From positions 1-64,000 of the forward strand of contig JASANE010029465.1 of assembly GCA_030248225.1 (NCBI GenBank): a stretch of 64,000 nt of DNA. The letters are read 5' to 3'. The notes under the pieces were generated by a model. The model ran no database searches. It was not told the DNA's origin and saw only the letters and a program-made list of their open reading frames with translations. Shown piece by piece: positions 22,349 through 36,200 of this stretch. A program made the position numbers and the translations under genes. Every line of letters starts with the position of its first letter. The stretch's first letter is position 1. The stretch comes from Trileptium ribeirensis (lineage: Eukaryota; Nematoda; Enoplea; Enoplida; Thoracostomopsidae).

Positions 22349-22359
22349 GCTCTGATAAC

Positions 22360-24090
22360 TACGCTAGCTGCAAAAATCTATAAAAAATTTCTTTTTTTGT
22401 ATATACGTCAGTGGAGATCATAACTCACGAGATCATAAATCATGTTTTCGAGCTATGAGACGTAGTTTAAAAAATACCCAAAAAAGTGGAAATTTCAAAA
22501 AATTTTACAAAACAAGTTTTTTGCTTTTTGGTGTGAACTTTGGGATTATGTTTATAGGGTCACTTAACACGTTAAACAAGTTGGTTCCATTGTTTAAACA
22601 CCATATTGGCTGTGTTATTAATCCTGTGGGACAGTGTCGGAGCAAAATTTGGTTAATTTTGGCGCCAAATGCAGTTATATTTCGCCACTTTTTCAATATA
22701 GTTGTATGTAGGTCAATCGAAAGGGTCTGTAGGTCTTCCGGGTTCCTAAAGGGCTGTATTTGTGTGGTATGCATCAAATAAGGCAATTTTTGGGGTCCTA
22801 CTACGTAAAAACCACTCTTTTAATTTTTTAATTTTTCTTATAGTAATAATTTTTCTTAAAATTTGTTATTTATACATTTCAAAGGTTCTTGTTTTTTGAT
22901 CATTGGAACACGAAATAAACAGTTCTTCGTATTTGATACAATGACTAAAATATCCGCAGCATTGTATTGTACCATTGTCGGTATATAATTGATATCATAG
23001 GACCTTAAGCTGGCTTAGGGTCCGGAATATAGAACAGCAGAATGATCAATAATCGCAGAGTAGCGACACTCGCTCCATTTCCCCTCGCTTTGCGAGTTAC
23101 TAGTCTTACGGTGACAAACATTTTTAAATAATATATACAGGGATATTTTTACTGCCATTTCCACAAACTTGAGCACCGTGATAAAACATCACTTCTTTGT
23201 ACTTTCTATGAAGCATTCTGTTATATAGGTATGTTTTATAACTACTTTCGTGGTTATCTTACAAAAATCTTATAACAACTTTCGTAGTGAACTAATTTCT
23301 GGAACAGTATGCCACTGAACTTTATGTTAAGAACTGACACAGCAAAGCCACAATACAAACTTCTATGATATATAGTGTTGAGCAACGGCCGTCACAGCCA
23401 TCGGCCGGCCGTTAACTATTTTACGGCGTTATTCAGATTTGTATGGTTTTAACAATGTCAATACCTTTAATTAAAACCAAGCAGGGTTATAAATACACAT
23501 ATTGTACCGACATACTGAACCAGATCTGTTCAACTGTTCTCAGTTTTGCAGGAATGACTATCTTCGTGTGGATATTTTGCACACACTATAACTGGGTTTC
23601 ACCCTTATTGTAGCGATAATGCAGTCACAAGCGAGCTACCCAAGGCCAGATAAATGCTTTGTGAAAAATTGAGCCAATTACTACGACAAATTGATACGCC
23701 ACTAGAAGTAATTCACTTTTTAATTTATTGAACGGTATGAATTCTTGTTTGTAATTTTGCACGTTTTATGCATTGTATAATATTCAAAGAATTACTATTG
23801 ACACAATCTGCAAAATACTCTCATTTGAGTTTCAGCATTGCATTACAACTAAAAATTTATGTTGGTCTGTTTGACTTGGACATGAAGAACTACAAGGATC
23901 ATATATCATTTTCGTCTAATTGCCACAATCAATTTACTTATTCGTACGCCGTTTGCATTATTTATTGTCTATAACTGGAGAAACATTTCAGAATGTTTCG
24001 ATTTATGTTCAAGAATCAAGTACAACAATCAAACCTACTTTACATCGAATTAATTTTTGTCTTATTACGTAGGCTAAACCAGCCATAAAT
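22360..24090. other. Intergenic region between genes A and B, no gene recognised
   Basis: AT-rich. An ORF of 108 codons on + at 22455-22781 and its shadow on - have no motif, no signal and no splice context, so I do not call them. A GC patch with repeated cggcc words lies at 23385-23415. Confidence 0.45.
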
Positions 24091-24098
24091 GACACTTC

Positions 24099-24110
24099 TA
24101 TATATATTTC
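24099..24110 (+). promoter_or_regulatory. TATATATA upstream of gene B, ambiguous
   Basis: TATATATA at 24099-24106 is about 66 bp before the gene B ATG and could be the TATA box. The same string ends in atttcag and could instead be the acceptor of a 5'UTR intron. The sequence alone cannot decide. Confidence 0.3.
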
Positions 24111-24171
24111 AGGTGGTTCGTGTCAGTAATACATCGTTATATGACTAACCGATTGCAGCCAGTGACAAGAT

Positions 24172-24262
24172 ATGGGCGACCATGGAAGCGGCATAAATAT
24201 TACTGTTTTCCTGATCATTGCCGTGTCACGATTTGTCGATTGCCAAAGAGGATTGTGTAAAG
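24172..24262 (+). CDS. Gene B exon 1: signal peptide
   Basis: ATG opens MGDHGSGIN, a hydrophobic core ITVFLIIAVS and RFVDCQRGLCK, then one base before the donor aaag|gtacgt (phase 1). The hydrophobic core followed by a Cys-Gln site fits a cleaved signal peptide. No other in-frame ATG fits better. Its end matches the end of the gene A leader. Confidence 0.8.
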
Positions 24263-27200
24263 GTACGTTACAAACATTTCTACGAGCTTTGGATAAGCGG
24301 GTTTGTTGCTTCAGGCTGTCTTTCTGTGGGATCGACGAAACCGCAAAGGGGGTGGGGTTCCGATCCACAGTGGAATCCCCTTGTCCCTTATGAGCATGTA
24401 TCGTTTTCGTAACAGCCCAAGCGCCGTGAAAATTTTTGTCGCACGATACCACAACTGTGACAAGTGAAAGTAAGTGTTTGTAATGTGTTATTTCTTAGAA
24501 TTACTGGCAAACAAGGCATTAGTTCGATATGTCCCAATACGCGCCAGAAAACTATGAATAAACGTACTTCTGCTCCATCCTAAATCTTTCGGTTTTAAAG
24601 TTATGCTCAGCAGAAGAATTATGACACATGTAGTTGAATAAATCCTGACAACCGCTGTATGCACATGGTAAAGCAATGTATCGTTTATACTGCCCATTTT
24701 AGCAGTTCGTCTAAAAGCTATACAGTTTCACTAGCAGCTTTTTCAAAAAGTTACCACAATGTACAGTGACTCCACACAACTTTATGTGAACACTGGATAA
24801 ATGCATATATGATATGTGGTGTTAATTTTAGCCAAGAACATTGGTGAACAATGCTGGCGAGACGAAGACTGCTATGCGCTCAATTCAATTTGTTCTCCAA
24901 AACGTCACTGTGAATGTGGTCCAGGATTTCAGGCGATCGATACATTTAATAATCTAACAATTCCAATGAAATGCAATCCAGGTAATATATAACAGTAAAA
25001 AATAAACACTTTACACTTTTGGTCAAACAAAAAGCGACTAATGCGACGTTCACGTCAAATTGCCCAGCATATGGAAATCTCTTCGTACAGCCTGTGTAAC
25101 ACCATCAACGATAACGTTATATATCATTGTATTGAAATGGACATCGATATATCAATTTCAAAATTCACTATAATAAAATTTTTTCCGCCTTTTTAAATTA
25201 TTTGAAAATGTTGGGTGTCTGAGACACCATAGTGTATATTATATGCTGTCGGTGATACCGTTCTTTATGTTGTATGCTTATCCTACCTAGTCGCATACAC
25301 CACGGCATGGTCGTGGTCACACAGGGGCAAAACTTCCACCTCGTGGACAGTTTATAACGTGAACCCCGCATAAATGCATCCAGTCATAAATTAATAGTGT
25401 ACTTCATCCATTTATTGATCGAATTTTCAGGAACATAAATGAGTTATATAATAGATCGGAAAAATGATAGAGCTAGGTTGACACGTAACTGATACATGTC
25501 TTGCAGTCGTTGTCGGGTCAGGTTACCAAAGCTTTCTGCGTCGATTTTTTTATTTTTCATTGCAGAGTATGTTGATACTAATAGCTAAACTAATAACTAA
25601 TATGAGTACTAAATTATTGCTAATGGTTTTAACATTTGATATCACATTAACGCTGGACATATTTGCAGTAAAATAGTGAACAAATTGCACCAGTCGTGTT
25701 TAAAATATATTGTTTTCTTCGATAATTAAAATATATGCGCGAAATTGCACATTTGACAACATGACAAAACGAATCATATTATTACCGTTGAGTTATCCCT
25801 AGATAATACTAAACATAAAGTAGGTTTAAAACTTCTAGTTCCTGAACACAAAGACCGACACATTCACATGTTCTTTTAAGGTCCTACACCTTGGCAAGGT
25901 TAACTGTCGCTCAAGAATCATGAACAGATTGAGACAGATGCTATTCCTAGTAAAATACACAGTAAAACGTGCCAAATTAGAAACCAGTCTTGTAATTTTT
26001 CTGCTAAAGATAGAGCATACTGTCTCTTAGTAACTGCATTAATGCGGATTTTTATTGCAACGACGACTACACTTCACGGACGGATAGACGAATATCCTTA
26101 AAATATTTTCCTCATATATTGGGATTAAGTACCAGCATGTATTCATACAAGCATTAATTTGTTTGTCTGCTTTTCTCATGAACAAATGTTGGTAAACACA
26201 AAGTTATAGAACAAAATCAAGTTGAATTTTGTTATTTTCGACTGTAAACATGGTAAGCGACAAAGTAATTCGATAAAAATTTCTCTATGTAGGCGTCCTG
26301 TGATGCCATTACAACTGCGACCCTAATATCTAACCGATATAACCGCAACAGGATACGAGCAAAATAACCATTGTCTTGTCGTAGTCCGCTGTTACCGTGG
26401 TTGTTACTGTATTTTTTCCGTACCAAAATAGCCGTACCTAATCTGTCTAACCAATATTTGGAAGCAATGGCGCTAAACCCAACAGTCTCAGCGGAGCATT
26501 CAGTATATGTGTGTGCGACACCAAACAATTTCAGCAATTAGTATCATAAACGTTAGGCTTCCAGTCACTTATTGATAGTTTTTCTTACTATATAAATGAA
26601 TCGTATCAATTTTCCTATAATGTTTCCATCAAAAATTTATGATTTGGATCTACTAAAGGCAGCAAATATATTAATATCCTATCTTTACCTTATATCAATA
26701 TTTCCTTTGATCAACGTAATAATATAAATTTGAATTCACTTAACAATTACACTAAACACTAAGTAGATGTTGTTACATTGTTATGTGCTATATAGTAAAA
26801 CCCGTGATCAGAAAAATTTATTTGGTGATACACAATTTTTAGTACAAACAAGTGACAGGATGCAATTGTTACATCTGAGCCGAACACATCCTAATCGCGC
26901 AACCGTTTATTAAGCAAGCACCTCCTAAGCAGCTGCACTGCAGCGGCAGTCGGAAAATGGTATAATTCAGATTGTACAAAGACATAGATATCCATAGATT
27001 TAGCCGTTATTATGCAAATTTGAAGAACCTTGATTAATCATTTACCTTAACATGTGTGCACCTAAAACCGGATCCTATCACACGGTTAAACTCGTCTAGT
27101 GCAGCTTTGGAATAGTCGATCCGGGCCTTAGCAAAGCAAATTGCACGGCCAAGCTTGTTCAGTACATTTGCGCAAGCCGCGTTGGGCCATGCATTTATTT

Positions 27201-30200
27201 TAATAGAGGACTTTGGCCATTAGAACATATTGATTTAGTACTTGTATTACCTTCAATATAATTAGTTTTGACCATACATTTCTAAACAGAACTCCTGGAT
27301 ACTTGCCTTTTACTTCGGAATTGCATCAAACATACCGAAAAATTATTTTTCGAACCAGATGTAACTACCACAAATTACTAAGTAATCCTAACTGTTAGCT
27401 ATATCTATAAGCATATTTGTGAACTACATAACATAATAAGGCACTGATATTCTCTCAAAGTGTCCGAACACCAAGACACTTCACGTTATAGCTCAAACTT
27501 ATAGTGTTATGTTATCTGTCATATACAGACGAGGCCACATTGTGACAATTTTAGAGCCCAACTCGGCTATTATTATCCTATTTACAGGGCTTGGCACGGC
27601 TCGCAATATTTCACAAGAGTTTGTCCAGGCTATCCGAGCACATGTCAGCAGCGGGCTGTGACAAAATCCACCCTAGCGCACCCTTCTTAAGGTAAATGAT
27701 CCATTAAGTTTGAGGGAAAAATACGAATTAGAAGCAAATACGTTTACTGACACCTTCAGCTTCATTTTAGAATTAAATTTGTTCCAAATTCGGCTTGTTT
27801 TAAAATTTTTAGTATGAATACCTACGTTTATATATACTTTCAGCTCCATCAAAGCATGGTGCAGACTGTCGAACCAAATGTAAACCGCCGCTAGTGTGTG
27901 ACGAAGAATATGGTGAATGTGTCTGTCCGGATGGCGCAGAATTCGATGACAAAATAGGCCAATGCAAATTCAGTATGAAAATCCTATATGTCCTATTCTG
28001 ACAGCATATATAAAGAGACATATCCAGAGGGGGCAGACGATCTCCCATTACTCCTTCCTCGTTATCGACATTTGGCAGCCTGTCAAATCCTCCACCAGTT
28101 GCATTACACGCCGGTTGCACACCACAAGCGGGCCGGTCCAGGTAACATAAGGAAGGGAGTTATGTTATATCGTTTGAAAAAGGAACACCTTACAGCGGGG
28201 GGGTTCGGGGCAGCACCATCAACTTGGGCTTCATATGAGGAACTAAGCTTAGACTAAAGGCTAATGTTAAGGCTTAGTATATCGAGAACCGCATGGCACG
28301 CATTAAACTAGGACACCTAGAGGTTACCGGAAGCAGTAGGGCTATGGTAAGAAGCAATCGCGACGCCACGACTCCAGTCAGAAATTTCTGCATTCGCAGC
28401 TGTATGCAAGCGATACACTTGATAAAGCATTAAAACTTTGAATAGCAGCGTAATGGCTATATATAATGTTGCTGCAATTATTCCTTACATTTGTTTTCGT
28501 CAAAGACGCTTATCGTTTCGATAGATTGTGGAGATTATGAACAAAATATGGCGGTATCTTAACTAAAGTAAAACATGCATATCATAATAAATATTTCGTG
28601 GAATCTTATCATGAGTCCAATAAACTCAGTATACCCTACCTAGAATTTATATATACCTATGTGCAACTGTATATAGTGTTTGGAATGATCGTGCAAACAA
28701 GCGTTTCTACCCAAGTTGAACCGAAATTTTATTCGAATACCAACTACTGTTGAGCATTATAATAAAACATCAATATTTGAATTTGGACATTTTTTCCTAA
28801 TCGCCTAACCATTGGCCTATTTAGAATTTTCATTTGGCAAGAGCCAACGCGAGCTTGAGTCATGCTATTTAGTAAGTGGTATAAAACCATTTTTATTTTA
28901 CACATGGATCTGTCAATCCCAACGGGGAACCCTTGCTGTGTTTTGTGGGGTTCGAAAAATTGGGGGAAGAGTGTTGGTAGGGCATAGCCAAATGGCATTA
29001 CGGAGGTGCGCCTCACCAGTTAGCTAACCTAGCAACCACGTGTACCATTCAACCAAACACAAGTTTACTCTACATCCTAGTGAAATAGCTAATCGATGAA
29101 GAAAAAGACTGTATGCATGTTGGGTCGTCTTCTGCAGCACTGTATGCCCATCAGGGATAATAGTAAGCAACCAAACATCGTTAAAGCGTTTCAAAGTATA
29201 CGTGGCTTCTTTCGATGGGCACACGCTGTCACAAGTCTGACTGAGTGCAATGTATCGCAAGCCAACAAAATTACGACGTCTTTTTTGAATATCTCCGAAT
29301 TAATTGCATTAAATCATTCTGTTTCTTAAATGAACCATTAAACGTATTTTGTGTAAAAATACAGGTCTTGTAGCAACTATACGTATATATTTATAAATCG
29401 TACAAGAAAACGATGTTTCACAAATCCTGTAAAGATTACTTGCTGTATGAACTGTGGTTTTTTCTGTAAGTAGAATAACATTTAGTCAAATATATATTAG
29501 TTGCAAACGTAATTTTTTATGAAGGGTTGTTAAAAATATTCAGGAAAACTGGCACACATGGCAAAAAACAAACAAAAAACCGAATTACTCGTATAATTCA
29601 AGTAACGTGTAGAATTTAATTACAGACGATGATTCAACATCAACTGGCAAAGGTAGAAAAGGTTAGTTTAAACTATACACCTTTCAATAAAATATGTATG
29701 TTATCACTAGAATACGTTAAATCAAATATTACCTCTATAAATTTTATATTTATCAATAAATAAAATATGTCACTCAATATATCAAACACATTTGCACCGA
29801 TACGGATTTGCAATCTCAAGATTTTAGGTGTATGTAATGCAAAAAATTTTTGAAACAAGAAAGCTTACCGAAAATCCAGTGCGTATTGAAAATGGCAGTT
29901 GAGAATCGAGTATAGATTGTGTAATAAACCTGATATTGTCTAGCAACTCAAAAAGGGTTTCGCTAATTTATCGCAGTTCTCCAAATTCTATTCTGATCTA
30001 AATTCAAGTCAGCCAGAAACGTCTGCGCGAACTTAAAGAAAAGCTGTTTCCGGGGCATCGAACCTAACCTTTCACCTACACTGTTCTAATATAGGTCACA
30101 AGCCAACTATAATCGAGCCTCTCCGTTTCCAGATCCTTCGCACGGATGTGCTACAGATATCGTTACGCAACTCAACTTTACTTGAACGTAATAGAAAAAT

Positions 30201-33200
30201 ATTTATGTTCTTCACAAATTCTACTACGCTTAAGAGAGTTTTCTGTTTCATAGCAACGAATTATTGCCGTTTGGTGTCAACCCTAGGCGTATGCAGACAT
30301 TAATTCAGCGTTAAACCTGTAATCCTATTTGAGCTTTAACGTAAACGCTAACGTTGGCATTATATCATAGCAAGGTATGTCTTGAAAATGGCCGTCGACG
30401 ACAGGTTGTTATTAGCAGATAACAGTTACAAAGTACAGAAATTTAGTAAAGTGCAGTTTTCGATTTATTACTGAATATACGAAGATAGATGATCATGTGG
30501 CATAGTTGCAATAAAACCCATTGTTTATTGCAATACCTGTAATCCGGGAACTGATTAGCAATATTTTCCAAATAAATTTTTTATCAATGAGTGAGATCAT
30601 ATAAATAAAATTATTTACCTGAATTTCCTCTTGTTTGCAAGCAGGGGTTGAACAAATCTCTTATTTCGAGCCAAAATCAGTTCATATTAAGACTTTATCG
30701 TCTATAACCTAGTAAGACGTAGACATAAGGATTTAAAATTCTTAGAAGAATGTACGAGACAGTAAACTAAATTACCTGTAGTAATGACATAAACCGAACA
30801 AGCAGTCCATGAAACAATAATGTTGTCAAAACCGCATATTTTTGATAAAAACCTTTCTGGTTGAGTTGCTGTTATTTATAATTTGGGATCGGTTGGTGCA
30901 AATTGAATCAAATGTTCATAATACATGCATCATTAAATAGAAATCTTGTAAAATAAATGTCACAGCAACGATATCTAAAACAGGGAGAAGCGTGTACTTT
31001 TAGAAAATTTACGATAATTTTGCTGTTGTCAAATATTCACTTAGAAATTGTTCCTGGGGTAAGATAAACATTTACGGTACGTGCGAAATGCCATTTCTAT
31101 AACTCTACCGTCTCGGCGCAGCATCTAGTATTATATTCAAGTCTGTATTCGGCATAATAATAATTTAGCATCAACTCTTCACGGTCCATGTGAAACAAAT
31201 CTGGATTGCGTTCAACCATTTTCGCAATGTGTCGCCAAACGATGTGCGTGTCAACAAAATACTAGGCACGTGTCGAATCGTTGTGTTCCAAGTATGTTTG
31301 TAATTTAAACCAGTACTCTTCACCTGAATAGCATCGAAAATTTGTCATCTAACAATAATCGTTTTTTTATGCTTAAACGAGTCAAACTTTGTCTTTCTTT
31401 AAGTACGGCTTAAAAGCGTTATTGTCATGGTAACAAACAATCCGCAACGCAGCAGTCGGATTATCTGTAGTGCGCCAGCATCATATATATATTCATAATA
31501 TTTAAATTAAGGCGCAAACAGTTCGCTTAAATTTTGGGCTCAAAACTTTATACAAATTTGAAGGTGATTTCTATTGAAAAATTGCGATGCTTCAAACTTT
31601 GAGATAAAAATTTGAGCTCAAACTTTTTCAGGTCAAGCATCTCGTCGATGACTGTTTAAAGGAATATACTTAAAAAGTTTGTGCAGTGTTCACAGGTTCA
31701 TTTTTAAAGGAATTGTGATTTTTCAAAATTTGAGATAAAAATTTGAGCTCAAACATTTTCAAGTCATACATCTCGTCGATGATTGGCTAAAGGAACACCC
31801 TTAAAAACTTTGGACAATGTTCACACCTTAAAACTTAGAAAAAATGCAAAAAAGATTTTGACTAAAATTTGAGCAAAAAGTTTGGGCGTGTGAACACGCT
31901 TTAGGCATAGCAGCGTTCATCGTTCGGCATAGCTAAAAATTCCATAAACTTAAAATAATACTTCTTTTCCGATACGACTTCTAAGCGGAAAACTGAACAA
32001 ATGCTCAAAATGTTTTGTAGTTTCGGCGTATTTTGGATTAGCAGCAGAGTTGATTTTCATTGTGTGAACAATAGTATGGTCAAAGCATTTTGTGGTTTAC
32101 GTCAAACAATTTTCCTATCAACGTTCAAAAGCGATGACGTGGCTTCTTACAGAATTAGAACGTAGCTCAATGTCCACGGTTGTGTGTGAATATTCCTAGT
32201 AAGGTGCAGGTTTAAAACACGATGTGTTAAACCAACATACTCAAAGTTAAAGGTTCGAGGGATGGAGCGGCCGGTCCCGTGGAAACCGGCCGATTGCGTG
32301 GTGTGTGGGGAGGCAGAGGCAACTGGGTGGGGGAAAGCAGAGGCAACGGGGGGGGGGTGAGGACGGCAGGGTAAGATTCGACACTTTTAAAAGTTCATAG
32401 TTCTCTGTTTTGCTCAATTTTTGTATTTTTCACTGCTTTCGTAAAAATATTCCCTAATATTACATATTTGTGCCTATTTTTCTTTAATTCTTCCGATTTT
32501 CGTGAACTTTTATACTTCAGCGCGAAGGGAAAGGCGGCTGGTGGCGCAAGGATGAGCGGAAGTAGGCAAATTGCTGGGGTCCGATGCATCAGAAGGTGGT
32601 AACCTCTCTTATGGGTATCTAGGTAGCTAAACGTTAAATACATAAGTACGTAATAACAGCCTACTATATTAGCGCAACGGAGGGCATTGTCTCTGACCAT
32701 TTCATATGCCTCAAATTCCATTCGAAATCCTTAGATTTTCAACATACTTAGACATTATTATACATTGACTTCTTCAACATAGGCTTTGCACGCCGTCAAA
32801 CGTCACCTAAGTCATTCATTTTCATTATGTACAATAATTTAACAATCATTATTTAACGCTGTCAAATATTACATAAACAATCAGCATGTTTTCGGTCTGG
32901 TGGTATTTGCAAGGGTACAACAAATTTTTGAAGTTTTAAACCAAGTGGCAATGATGTATTTAGTTGCTCCCGTTTACGTCCTAAATTACATTTGCAAATG
33001 CTGAGCAAGAACAATTAAAATTATTGAAAATCAACAACATACTAACAATATCATAGCAGAAATTGCATTCACCAACGTAAAACTGGTAGTTATTGTACAT
33101 CAGCAGCAAGTCATTTAACGCATATGCACTGTGTCCATAGAGACGGTTTGAGGCAGGACAGAAATATTTGGAAGGGATGCAAAAAATTGGTTTTGGCTTT

Positions 33201-36200
33201 TAATATAAAACCAACTGAACATAATATTTTCGAAATTTGAAAAAACTTTTGAAAGTTCTGGACCCATGTACATAAAAATTACCGGAAAATAATCAACACC
33301 GACAACAATACCAACAAATAATTTTGATGTTGTGATACTGATAAACGGATTATCAGCGTTACTTGTTTTGCGTCAGGCGTTAAGGGTGTCATAGCAGTTA
33401 AGGTGTCTCAAGATTAAGGCAATAGCCTACTTACAGCCGATTACCAGCTGCAGATACATATTTGATAAAATTCAATAGACCAGAATTTTTAATTTATTTT
33501 TATGCATCTTTTGAACCGTAGTGACGAGCTGAGTGTTAAATTAGCGGAATTCGTTCATGAATTAACGACTTATGCTTTGGATTTCACATAAATTTCAAAA
33601 TGGATGGATATATAATGATATGGATGGTTATTGTTAGTTCATACATGCGACTTTACTTATGCCCGTGAAATATAATAGCTTATAATAACTAGCCGTTACA
33701 GCTTTTTGTCTCTAATGGCTCTCTGTTAGAAACTTTTGTCTCTTACAGCCTGCTGCAGCAAAGAAAAATCTCTTGCAGCAAACCATTAGATATTTTAAAT
33801 TCTAATGAATAGCTGTTAGAAACCTTTCTATTTGAATTCGAGTGGGACGAGAATTTTAAATTTTGGCTCTGGAGGGGGGTTGAGGAGGTCCTGTGTGTGT
33901 CTGTGTGTCTGTCGCACCTGGATCTCGATAATGGTTGGGCGGATTTTGATGCAATATAGTTCATTCGAACCGCAATGGTGGATTTAGAGGTAGTGACGGA
34001 GCCCAATTTTTGAATTTTTTGTCGTGGGAAAAGTTATGAGGCAAAATGACGTCATTTCGGCCTATTTTTCGGCCAACACCTCCAGTTTCCGCGACTTTTC
34101 TCAATAAGTAAACGAGCTATCCACAAACTAATAGGCATATTCCATGTAGATTTACCAGGGCTTTCCAGTGATATATAACAAGGCTTCAAATACTTCCCAA
34201 TCTGGAGTCTATAAGCTTATAGTTGGCGCCAAATTTCATATTTGATGAAAAGTCGTGGGAAATGCACCTAAATGTGTGTTTTTGTTGATTTTAGTGTCTT
34301 ATATGGGGTTTTTGGGCCAACAAGCTCATTGCGAGGGTCAAAAATATTGTGTGGCAAATATTTTTCACACTTCTGCTTCATACTTTGTATGGAAAATGAG
34401 ATTTTTCTCAAGTGTCGGTTTGAATTCTTTAACGTTCTTTTCACGGTCAATTTAGGGTATTATTGAATTATTAAATTGTTAGTTGATTGTTTTTGTACTC
34501 GTTGTATGATGTTTTGTCTACTGCAGACGTTGGCTATCAAAAGAGGCGGGCGTAACTATGACTCATCACTCAAGGTTTATATAATGCTGTGTGTAGACTT
34601 TGTTTGTGTGTGCTTTGTACAACAGACTTCGGGGGATTGTTCTCACCACTCGAATTCTGGCACGCAAGCGAGCTTCACTAGTTTATAGCTGGCTTAAGAG
34701 ACAAAAGTTTCTAACAGCTAAGCATAAGAGACAAAAATATGTTATGGCTAGCTGCAAGACATTTTAGTCCATAACAGCTAGCTGTTGGAGATTTTTGTAT
34801 TTATTGGCGATTCATATAAGACTAAAGTCTCTTACAGATATCTGTTAGAGGTTGAAATATCAAGCAAGCAGTCATTAATAATAATAATAGACATCATTTA
34901 TATAGCGCCCTTTTCGCCAAGGCGTTACAAAAGCGCTTACGACATGAAACAAATATACATTTTTTACTCTGCCGCGTTTTTCCATGAACAATATAACATT
35001 GAAGCGGTGATGTCAATATTTAAGGAAATAAATAAGTTTTGAGCCTGGATTTAAATGTAGACAATGTTAATTGCGAGTCTCGTAGTGCACGCGGTAGATT
35101 GTTCCATAATAGAGGCGCAATAAATGAAAATGATTTCGTGTTAACACTGCAGACTTTGAGAACACGTTCGTTCATTAAGCGAGGCGTCGAAATAGTATGC
35201 AGTATCGCTGACAAATATCTAGGTTCGTTGCTGGTTAAAACATTGCGTATTATCGTCAGTATTTTAAATATATAATTCGTTGCTGCAATGGAAGCCAGTG
35301 TAAATTTCACAATATCGAATGGATTAAAGACAAAAATCGCTAGCAGCCGTTTGCAAGAAACGAAAATATCATATATATGACCATTCACTAGAGATTTTAG
35401 TTTCTTGCAAACGGTTGTTAAAGACAAAACTGCCCACTTTTTGCACTCATTATTCTGTGAAACCTGCATAATGTCAAAGTATTTGTGGCAGACCACACTG
35501 CTGTTTTACTATCGTTAGCAGCGACTTAAGGAATGGCAAGGTCAAACAGAAGATTCGTTAAACGTTTTGTTTGTTTGTGGTTTTAAAGATTGCATAGAAA
35601 AAATATATTTGGTATATTGTAAACAGCAACAATTTATTTGAGTTTTTTTAGTGTGTCCCGATCAAACCCTACCACGAGGTACTTGTCGGATGCTGTTCGA
35701 AACACGCCGTCGACTGCTACAAGTTGTTGACAAACCAGACTCTTGCGCCAAAGGCTTCCAATGTGTTACGTTCGGTCATCCACCGATCGGGCTATGTTGC
35801 CCGCTACATTGCCCCTACGGAAGGCCTCTTTTAGCAAAATCGTGTGAACCAAGTGCTGAACGTGTCTCGCGCTGCCCACGCGACACCCACTTATGCTGGG
35901 CGGTTGAGACTGGTGGTGACGCTTCAGCGACAAACCGCCTGTGCTGCCCACGCCCGTGTCGTGAGCCATTTCCCGTTTACATCGGAGGACACTGTCTTGA
36001 ACGAGCCTATCTAGACGATCCATGTGTAGCTGATGCCCAATGTGATGGCCACAAATCAATGCAATGCGTCAACGGAACATGTCATTGTAAGCCAGGCTTC
36101 ACAATAAACCCGCGCGCCAAATTTCCAAATTGTATCCGGAGTTGTACTGCTGGACAGTATCCAGTCCGCCACGAATGTGTCGTACCTGGAGGTACAAACA

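Noticed and set aside
22455..22781. 108-codon + ORF between genes A and B
   Set aside because: No motif, no signal peptide, no splice context, and an almost equally long ORF on the other strand; AT-rich DNA makes such ORFs by chance.
24290..24400. tRNA-like stretch with ggttccgatcc
   Set aside because: B-box resemblance only; no A box at the right distance and no arms that pair.
32395..32721. 108-codon minus-strand ORF in gene B intron 5
   Set aside because: No recognisable domain, sits in an intron, next to a G-rich patch.
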